Source: Desulfovibrio porci
GTDB lineage: Bacteria > Desulfobacterota > Desulfovibrionia > Desulfovibrionales > Desulfovibrionaceae
Assembly (NCBI RefSeq): GCF_009696265.1
Contig: NZ_VUMH01000004.1
Coordinates: 186,001-250,000, forward strand
Reading direction: 5' to 3'
Length of the DNA stretch: 64,000 nt
Shown here piece by piece: positions 58,233 through 64,000 of the stretch (positions are counted from its first letter, which is position 1; each line of letters begins with the position of its first letter). Made by a program: the position numbers and the translations under genes. The notes below the pieces were generated by a model, which made no database searches, was not told the origin of the DNA, and saw only the letters and a list, made by a program, of their open reading frames with translations.

Positions 58233-59240
58233 ATGGATGATTGTCTTTTGCTGGACGCGGGCAGCGGCGGCCGGGCCTCGCAACGACTGGTGGCGCAGTG
58301 TTTTCTGCGTCATTTCGCCAATCCCCTGCTGGAACGCCTGGACGATGCGGCCCTGCTGCGTGATCTGCGCGGTCCGCTGGCCATGAGTACGGATTCCTAC
58401 ACCGTGACCCCGCTCTTTTTCCCGGGCGGCAGCATCGGCAGTCTGGCCGTGCACGGCACGGTCAACGACGTGTCCATGCTCGGCGCGCATCCCCGTTACC
58501 TGAGCTGCGCCTTTATTCTGGAGGAGGGTCTGCCCCTGGACGTGCTGGAGCGCGTAGTGGCGGACATGGGCCGGGCGGCCCGCACGGCCGGAGTGCAGAT
58601 CGTCACCGGCGACACCAAGGTGGTGCCGCGTGGGGCCTGCGACAAAATTTTCATCAATACCACCGGAGTGGGCGAAATTTTCACGGCCCCGGCCCCCTCC
58701 GGGCACAACGCCCGGCCCGGCGACGCGGTGCTGGTCAGCGGCGCAATGGGCGACCATGGCCTGACCGTCATGGGCAGCCGCGAAAGCCTCTCCTTTCTCA
58801 CGGATGTGGCCTCGGATTCGGCCCCGCTGAACCAGATGATCGCGGACGTCATCGCGGCCGCCGGTGAGGTGCATGTGCTGCGCGACCCCACGCGCGGCGG
58901 GCTGGCCACCACTCTGAACGAGATCGCCGAGCAGTCCCAGGTCTGTATCAGCCTGGAGGAAGAGCACATTCCGGTGCACGAGTCCGTCAAAAGCGGCTGC
59001 TCCTTTCTGGGCCTGGATCCGCTCTATCTGGCCAACGAGGGCAAGTGTATCTGCATTCTGCCCGAGGAAAAGGCCGAGGCCGCGCTGGCGGCCATGCGCG
59101 CCTCGCCCTACGGCACCGAAGCCGCGCGCATCGGCAGCGTGAGCGACGGCAAGGCCGGGCAGGTGTCGCTGCGCACGCGCATCGGCGGGCAGCGGCTGCT
59201 GGGAATGCTGGAGGGAGCGCAACTGCCCCGTATCTGCTGA
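58233..59240 (+). CDS. hypE: Hydrogenase maturation protein HypE
   Basis: A 335-residue AIR-synthase-like ATPase that dehydrates a carbamoyl group on its C-terminal Cys to cyanide for the NiFe centre. DAGSGGRASQRLV, TDSYTVTPLFFPGG, HGTVNDVSMLGA, GDTKVVPRG and DPTRGGLATTLNEIAE are visible, and the protein ends LPRIC with the working Cys last. It is paired with hypD; hypF, hypA, hypB and hypC are not in the window. Confidence 0.97.
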   Translation: MDDCLLLDAGSGGRASQRLVAQCFLRHFANPLLERLDDAALLRDLRGPLAMSTDSYTVTPLFFPGGSIGSLAVHGTVNDVSMLGAHPRYLSCAFILEEGLPLDVLERVVADMGRAARTAGVQIVTGDTKVVPRGACDKIFINTTGVGEIFTAPAPSGHNARPGDAVLVSGAMGDHGLTVMGSRESLSFLTDVASDSAPLNQMIADVIAAAGEVHVLRDPTRGGLATTLNEIAEQSQVCISLEEEHIPVHESVKSGCSFLGLDPLYLANEGKCICILPEEKAEAALAAMRASPYGTEAARIGSVSDGKAGQVSLRTRIGGQRLLGMLEGAQLPRIC

Positions 59241-59253
59241 ACGCAACCGGCAC

Positions 59254-59284
59254 AGGGCATTTCAACACTGAACTGAAATGCCCT
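59254..59284. terminator. Hairpin after hypE
   Basis: AGGGCATTTCA (59254-59264) pairs perfectly with TGAAATGCCCT (59274-59284), 13 bases after the hypE stop, between convergent genes. There is no long T run. Confidence 0.6.
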
Positions 59285-59333
59285 ATGCCGCGCCATATCC
59301 GGCGTGCCGCCCTCCGCTTCCCGGCAAAAGTCC

Positions 59334-60269
59334 CTAGTCGCCGGTTTCGCCGCTCCTCACCATATGCCCGGCGCTCTTCCAGAGCCGGAAACGCCGCATT
59401 TCGGAAATGGCCAGGCCCAGCAGGGTCAGGGCCGTGCCCATGGCGGACATCCAGGTGATGCGCTCGTGCAGCACCAGCACCGAGGTCAGCACCGTGACCA
59501 CCGGCACCAGATAAATGTAGACCACGGTTTTGATGGCCCCCAGTCGTCTGATGGAGAAGGTCCAGGTCACAAAACAGAGGGCCGAGGCCCAGAGGCCCAG
59601 AAAAAGCAGATTGAAGAGATTCACCGGCTTGAGCACGCGCGCCGTGTCCCAGGAAAAGCCGAGAACCGGCAGGCAGGGCAGCATGAACAGCAGGCCGTAG
59701 AAGAAAATCCGACGGGTCGCCTGCAGGCTGCCGTAGCCGTGCGCCCCGATCTTGCGGGTCAGGATGGAATATACGGCCCAGACCAGGGCCGCCAGCACGG
59801 CCAGCAGGTCGCCCAGCGGGTTGAGCTGGAGCACCGTGCTGCCGTTGAAGCTGATCAGGCCGATGCCCGTAATGGCCACGACGAAGCCCAGAAAAAAATT
59901 GGCGCGGGGCCGTTCGCCGTCCAGAAAACGAAAGGCCAGCAGGGCCGTGAAAAAGGGAGCCACGGCCACTATCACGCCCACATTGGAGGCGAAGGAATAG
60001 GTCAGGGCGATATTTTCCAGCAGAAAATACAGGGTGACGCCAGTCAGACCGGCAAAGGCGAAAAGCCATTCCTGCCGTCTGTCCGTCAGGACGAGGCGGC
60101 GCGGGCAGACCAGCCAGAGGGCCAGCCAGCCGAGCGTGAAGCGAATGAACAGAATTTCCAGGGGCGTGAAGTCGCGCAGCAGCACCTTGGTGGAAATGAA
60201 GGTGATGCCCCAGACGATAATGGTCATCAGGGCCGCGAGATGTCCGATCAACTGTTTATGGTCCGCCAT
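59334..60269 (-). CDS. EamA/DMT-family transporter
   Basis: A 311-residue membrane protein with about ten helices in two EamA repeats: GHLAALMTIIVWGITFISTK opens repeat 1, DLLAVLAALVWAVYSILTRK opens repeat 2, and VVYIYLVPVVTVLTSVLVLHE closes it. DMT exporters pump out small metabolites such as amino acids or nucleosides. GAGGAAAAC precedes the ATG at 60269. It lies 17 bases after the AraC-type gene and is likely controlled with it. Confidence 0.93.
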   Translation of the reverse strand: MADHKQLIGHLAALMTIIVWGITFISTKVLLRDFTPLEILFIRFTLGWLALWLVCPRRLVLTDRRQEWLFAFAGLTGVTLYFLLENIALTYSFASNVGVIVAVAPFFTALLAFRFLDGERPRANFFLGFVVAITGIGLISFNGSTVLQLNPLGDLLAVLAALVWAVYSILTRKIGAHGYGSLQATRRIFFYGLLFMLPCLPVLGFSWDTARVLKPVNLFNLLFLGLWASALCFVTWTFSIRRLGAIKTVVYIYLVPVVTVLTSVLVLHERITWMSAMGTALTLLGLAISEMRRFRLWKSAGHMVRSGETGD

Positions 60270-60286
60270 GTTTTCCTCTTCCGCGC

Positions 60287-61111
60287 TCAGCGTCCGGCCG
60301 GGATGAAGATGCGCTGGTACTGCCTGGGCGTCAGCCCGATAAAGCATTTGAAAAATTTCGTGAAGTGGCTCTGGTCTGTAAAGCCCGTGTTCAGGGCCGC
60401 CTCCACCGGGGGAACGCCCGCTTCCAGCAGAGCCTTGGCCCTGGCGATGCGCACGTTCTCCAGATAGCGGTAGGGCGTGATGCCCCTGGAACGGGTGAAC
60501 GCGCGCAGCAGATAGTATTTGTCCAGTCCCGCCAGACGGCTCAGGTCGTCCAGGCTGATGCGCTCGGCATAGTGCTCTTCCAGAAAGTCGCAGACCGCGC
60601 GCAGAGGCGCGTCTCCGGCCTGGGACGCGGGTTGCGCGAAGGGCGCGGCGAAGTCCTCCAGCAATTGTCCCAGCAGGGCGAGAAGCAGCTCTTCCTTGCA
60701 GAAGTCCACAAACTCTTCCAGGATCATGGCGTGCAGATCGCGCAGCAGGGGCGCCAGTTCGCTTTGCGGCACAATGTTGGGCGCGAACGCGGGCAGGGTT
60801 TCCCTGCCGGTGATCTGCCGGGTCAGGCGGCGCATGGTTTCCCCGGCCACATGCAGACAGCGCCAGTTCAGGGGTTCTTCGCCCACCTGGCTGCAGGCGT
60901 GATTGTCACGCGGATTGAAGAGAATCAGATCCCCGGCTTTTGCCAGATATTCCTTGTTGTTGCAGAGAACTCGGCGGCGGCCGCCGTCTATGCAGCCGAT
61001 GACGTAGTGCTCATGGAAATGATTGGGGAAATTTTGCAGCAGCCCGTGAAACCAACAGGCCTCAATGTGCAGATCCGCGTCAAAACGGATCACGCGCGTC
61101 CCGCCCGGCAT
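60287..61111 (-). CDS. AraC-family transcriptional regulator
   Basis: A 274-residue regulator. The N-terminal cupin-like effector domain (NFPNHFHEHYVIGCIDGG, LILFNPRDNHAC) is followed by the AraC DNA-binding pair of HTHs (ISLDDLSRLAGLDKYYLLRAFTR; PVEAALNTGFTDQSHFTKFFKCFIG, TPRQYQRIF). The start at 61111 has AAGGAG 7 bases upstream. It probably activates the cotranscribed EamA exporter in response to its substrate. Confidence 0.94.
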   Translation of the reverse strand: MPGGTRVIRFDADLHIEACWFHGLLQNFPNHFHEHYVIGCIDGGRRRVLCNNKEYLAKAGDLILFNPRDNHACSQVGEEPLNWRCLHVAGETMRRLTRQITGRETLPAFAPNIVPQSELAPLLRDLHAMILEEFVDFCKEELLLALLGQLLEDFAAPFAQPASQAGDAPLRAVCDFLEEHYAERISLDDLSRLAGLDKYYLLRAFTRSRGITPYRYLENVRIARAKALLEAGVPPVEAALNTGFTDQSHFTKFFKCFIGLTPRQYQRIFIPAGR

Positions 61112-61184
61112 GTTCAACTCCTTGTTGGGCAGAAACTAGCCCGTCAGGCGAAAATTTTCTGGTATAATATTGAGCGGAGGAAAT

Positions 61185-61952
61185 TCAGCACAGCCATTGC
61201 TCCGCCGCGTCCGCCACGGTCTGCATGTCGTGAAAGAGCTTGGAGGTGTGAAAGCCGTCGGCCACGGCGTGATGCACTGACAGGGCTACAGGAATCAGGG
61301 TCTTGCGGCCCTGGACGAAATGCTTGCCCACCCGGATCAGCGGAAAAAGCAGGCGCGATTCCGCATAGGTGTCCTGCGCGAAGGAGGTGAAGGAAAGCCA
61401 GGGCAGCGAGGATACGGAACAAAAATTTTCCGGCGTATGCGGCCTGCCCTTGAGGCCCCGCACGCCGCCGTAGCGGGCCATGTCGTCCAGCACGGTTTCG
61501 TAAAACAGGCTGAAATCCGGCGACCACCGGCTCCAGAGGTCGGAAAAGCTCGCGTCCTCCTCATGGAAGACGGTGTACACCGGATTGCAGTAGTTCCAGC
61601 GGCCCAGACGGCCCCGCGCGTCAAAGGCCATGCGGAAAGCGCCGTTGCCGCCCCTGTCCAGGATGTCCGGGGAATCCGGCGCACAGGGGCCGTCCGCGTC
61701 CCGCCGGTTCACGGCGCGCATGACCACATAGAGCAGAATGGGGAAAAAACGGCGTCGCAATTGCCGCCGACGGCGCATCAACAGGGTGATGTCCAGCGGC
61801 GCGGTGATGGAATAGCGGCACTTGAGCCTGTCGAAATAATAGGCGAAATACTCCCGGCGCGGCCAGGTTTCCGGGTCTACGAGCGTGAAACGGGCCGGCG
61901 CGCATCCGCCGCCCGCGTCCGTTCCGCCCTTCCCGTCCGTTCCGTCCGCCAT
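61185..61952 (-). CDS. Chloramphenicol acetyltransferase-like protein
   Basis: A 255-residue CAT-superfamily acyltransferase. FTLVDPETWPRREYFAYY is the family N-terminus (RREYF), SLPWLSFTSF lies in the middle, and SVHHAVADGFHTSKL carries the catalytic His and Asp (HHxxxDG). An N-terminal Gly/Asp-rich extension is unusual, and residues ~80-110 contain an Arg/Asp-rich insertion. It may acetylate a native metabolite rather than chloramphenicol. It begins 3 bases after the ddl stop, so it is in one unit with ddl. Confidence 0.87.
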   Translation of the reverse strand: MADGTDGKGGTDAGGGCAPARFTLVDPETWPRREYFAYYFDRLKCRYSITAPLDITLLMRRRRQLRRRFFPILLYVVMRAVNRRDADGPCAPDSPDILDRGGNGAFRMAFDARGRLGRWNYCNPVYTVFHEEDASFSDLWSRWSPDFSLFYETVLDDMARYGGVRGLKGRPHTPENFCSVSSLPWLSFTSFAQDTYAESRLLFPLIRVGKHFVQGRKTLIPVALSVHHAVADGFHTSKLFHDMQTVADAAEQWLC

Positions 61953-61954
61953 GT

Positions 61955-62866
61955 TCAGCTCTTGCGCCGCGCCATGCCCAGTTCCATGAGCCGTTCCAGC
62001 AACTGGCCGAAATCAAGACCGATGACCTTGGCCTCCTGCGGCACCAGACTGGTGGCGGTCATGCCCGGCAGGGTGTTGACTTCCAGCAGGGTCAGGTTCT
62101 GCTGCGCGTCCAGAATGAAGTCGGCGCGGCTGTAGCCTCTGAGCCCCAGGGCCTGATGGGCCGCCAGAGCCAGTTCCCGGACCCGCGCGGTCAGTTCCGG
62201 CGCGATGGGCGCGGGGCAGATCTCGCGCGCGCCGCCCTTGGCGTACTTGCTTTCGTAATCAAAAAAGTCCCCGGCCACGGGTTCGATGAGAATGGGCGGC
62301 AGAGCTTCGTCCCCCAGAATGCCGCAGGTAACTTCGCGGCCCTTGAGCTCCGGCTCGATAAGGGCCTCATCTCCGGCGGCAAAAATCTCGGCCAGCACCT
62401 TGTCCAGCTCGCCGCGGTTACGCGCTCTGCCCAGACGCAGAGAGGAACCGCCGGTATTGCTTTTGACAAAGAGCGGATAGGGCAGACGCGGCTGCCAGTC
62501 CGCGGGCGGCGCGGACGGCAAAAATTCCCAGTCAGCCGTGGGCAGACCCGCATGCCGAAAAATCTGCTTGGCCGCCGCCTTGTTCAGGGCCAGGAAGGAA
62601 CCCGCCGGCCCCGCCCCCTGATAAGGGCAGCCCACCCGGTCGAGCATGGCCTGCACCAGACCGTCCTCGCCCGGCGCGCCGTGCAGGTTGATCAGGGCGA
62701 AATCGTGTTCGCGGGCCTGAGGCAGCAAGGTGTCGAATTCCGTCAGCAAATCGAAAAAAGTCACGCTGTGGCCCCGCGCGCGCAGGGCTTCGGCCATGCC
62801 GCGCGCGCCGTTCAGAGAGACTTCGCGCTCACTGGACCAGCCGCCCGCAATCAAAAGAATCTTCAT
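61955..62866 (-). CDS. ddl: D-alanine-D-alanine ligase
   Basis: A 303-residue ATP-grasp ligase that makes the D-Ala-D-Ala of peptidoglycan. LLIAGGWSSEREVSLNGARGMAEAL, LINLHGAPGEDGLVQAMLDRVG, PLFVKSNTGGSSLRLGRAR, LRGYSRADFILD and LLEVNTLPGMTATSLVPQEA are family motifs. Its start lies 38 bases inside the 3' end of the HD gene. Slightly short but complete. Confidence 0.93.
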   Translation of the reverse strand: MKILLIAGGWSSEREVSLNGARGMAEALRARGHSVTFFDLLTEFDTLLPQAREHDFALINLHGAPGEDGLVQAMLDRVGCPYQGAGPAGSFLALNKAAAKQIFRHAGLPTADWEFLPSAPPADWQPRLPYPLFVKSNTGGSSLRLGRARNRGELDKVLAEIFAAGDEALIEPELKGREVTCGILGDEALPPILIEPVAGDFFDYESKYAKGGAREICPAPIAPELTARVRELALAAHQALGLRGYSRADFILDAQQNLTLLEVNTLPGMTATSLVPQEAKVIGLDFGQLLERLMELGMARRKS

Positions 62867-63488
62867 GCAACGCCCATCCTAACTGCGCCGACAAGGCGCG
62901 TTCAATAATTTTTCCCTGTTCGTAGGAGCTCCGGATGCCTTTGCGCGCGGTTTCATTGCGGCCGTAGCGCGTGAGCAGATCCTCGTAACGATCCTCAAGC
63001 GAGACGCAGGCGTCGTGCCTGACCCGCTTGTCGGCATAGATCACAAAAAACGGCAATGCGCAGATCCCCGCTCCTTCCGGTACGGGCCAGGGCCAGTGCA
63101 CATGCAGCATAACGCCCTGCGCCAGCGCGTAGTTACGGGTTTCGGCCACGGCCCACGCGCCGCCCAACTGCGCATGGCTGCCGCCATGGCGCAGGCAGTA
63201 GGTTTTGGCGAGGTCGTGCAGCAGGGCGCTGGCGCGCACTTCCGGCACATGGACCGCAACGCCCTTTTCCGCCGCGCGCCGGGCCAGGAGTGTGGCGATA
63301 TGGGCCACGAGCCGCGAATGGCGCCGCACATTGGGCAGCATGTCATACTTGCGCCAGAGGGCGAAACAGGCCTCGTCGTCCGGCGGCGGAGCGGAAGCGG
63401 CCGTCGCCAGCCCCGGAAGCTCCGGCAGGCCGGACAGGGGATGGCTGAAGGGCTTCGCCGCGCCGGACGCGGAGTCAAAACTGTTCAT
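62829..63488 (-). CDS. HD-domain phosphohydrolase
   Basis: A 219-residue protein with a standard HD domain: HSRLVAHIATLLARRA, VRASALLHDLAKTY (HD), GGSHAQLGG and FFVIYADKRVRHD. It resembles HD hydrolases that act on nucleotides or tRNA ends, but the substrate is unknown. The ATG at 63488 is chosen on length; the ribosome-binding site is weak. It overlaps ddl by 38 bases. Confidence 0.85.
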   Translation of the reverse strand: MNSFDSASGAAKPFSHPLSGLPELPGLATAASAPPPDDEACFALWRKYDMLPNVRRHSRLVAHIATLLARRAAEKGVAVHVPEVRASALLHDLAKTYCLRHGGSHAQLGGAWAVAETRNYALAQGVMLHVHWPWPVPEGAGICALPFFVIYADKRVRHDACVSLEDRYEDLLTRYGRNETARKGIRSSYEQGKIIERALSAQLGWALHEDSFDCGRLVQ

Positions 63489-63904
63489 TCTGCAAGTATG
63501 CCACCGGCGGAACGGGAAGGCAAGACGCCCGCACCGCCGCAATCGCCATTTCGACGAACCGCGCAACAACAAAACAGCGACCCAGCCCGTAAAGGCTGAA
63601 CCGCTGCTGATGATTCATGCGCCCCACTCCCCTGGCCGCCCCGGACGCCGGATGGCGCCGGAATCCGGGACGACCGCAACGGGAAGTGAACCGGACGCCG
63701 GTTACGACACGAACCGGCGCGCGTCGCCGCTATATCCCCACAGGCGGTCGGAATCAGGCATAATTCCGCAAGGGATGGCCCAGTTGACGGAAAAGGGCCG
63801 CGACGAGCAGAGCGTGCTGCGCTCTAAGAATGTCTATCGGTCCGCCGCGCGGAAACTTGAGAGCAAAAACGGCCTGCCGGACATTTTTCAATAGCGCCCG
63901 CGGC
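63489..63904. other. Intergenic region of 416 bases
   Basis: No convincing gene. A short open frame of ~39 codons on the plus strand (about 63777-63894) and another on the minus strand lack a good start signal and any family likeness. The region should include the HD-gene promoter. Confidence 0.5.
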
Positions 63905-64000
63905 TCAGTCATGCGCGTCACGCGCAGCCCGCTCCCGCAATTTGTAGTGCAGCAACTTGCCCGTGGCCGTGTGCGGCAGTTCCTTGACAAGAGTATAGAA
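63905..64000 (-). CDS. Acyl-CoA synthetase (AMP-forming), C-terminal fragment
   Basis: The last 31 codons of a gene cut by the window end, ending in TGA at 63905-63907. The translation contains LVKELPHTATGKLLHYKLRE, the C-terminal segment of acyl-/acetyl-CoA synthetases with the catalytic Lys in the TGK motif. The substrate cannot be judged from this part. Confidence 0.75.
   Translation of the reverse strand, partial: FYTLVKELPHTATGKLLHYKLRERAARDAHD

Noticed and set aside
63754-63990. A 78-codon minus-strand open frame near the window end
   Set aside because: It overlaps in another frame the acyl-CoA synthetase tail, which has a real motif, and lacks a plausible start.

Overview
The window reads as a chromosome of a sulfate-reducing Desulfovibrio-type bacterium (Desulfovibrionaceae). 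The strongest pointer is a 907-residue molybdenum aldehyde oxidoreductase that closely follows the Desulfovibrio gigas Mop protein from memory. HypD/HypE hydrogenase maturation genes, stacked two-component proteins and a high-GC base composition fit this. No database search was possible; all names rest on motifs and recalled families.

Bases 1 to about 14,000 are a mobile genomic island. It is anchored at its right end in the 3' end of a tRNA-Leu(CAG) gene, next to a P4-type tyrosine integrase. The left end lies outside the window. The island carries a class 1 DISARM anti-phage locus (tail of drmMI, then drmA, drmB, drmC) and the first ~60 codons of a GHKL ATPase gene that is broken by a stop codon and then by a junction. 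A mobilization module follows: a MOBP relaxase, a MobC-like protein, a candidate oriT and a small HTH-like protein. After that come an AlpA-type regulator, two unknown genes and a 41-bp CT microsatellite.

Bases 14,300 to 27,000 hold a leftward molybdenum-hydroxylase locus. A MoeA-like protein and Mop come first, then a terminator hairpin. Eight genes follow, joined by seven consecutive 4-nt start/stop overlaps: an Fe-S/flavin electron-transfer fusion, a zinc-ribbon redox protein, a methyltransferase, a C_GCAxxG_C_C protein, a radical SAM protein resembling the tetraether-synthase family, an AMP-forming ligase, an NTP transferase-HD fusion and a histidine phosphatase. I read this as a dedicated maturation pathway whose chemistry is not established.

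Bases 27,000 to 37,100 are mixed core genes: an SLBB polysaccharide-export protein, a ferredoxin-nitroreductase, a metallo-hydrolase/flavodoxin-fold/ComF trio, a DUF4198 exported protein, a Tim44-like membrane protein and a PaaI-type thioesterase behind a structured leader. Bases 37,200 to 46,000 carry a signalling cluster (three kinase-like proteins, two single-domain receivers and a LuxR-type regulator) around a TSUP permease, then mgtE with a duplicated tail.

Bases 46,200 to 59,300 run rightward: NAD biosynthesis nadC-nadA-nadB, a tandem pair of unknown membrane-anchored paralogues, an rRNA methyltransferase, a class V aminotransferase, a DUF1844 protein, argC and hypD-hypE. Bases 59,300 to the end run leftward: an AraC regulator with an EamA exporter, an HD protein with D-Ala-D-Ala ligase and a CAT-like acetyltransferase, and the last codons of an acyl-CoA synthetase cut by the window edge.
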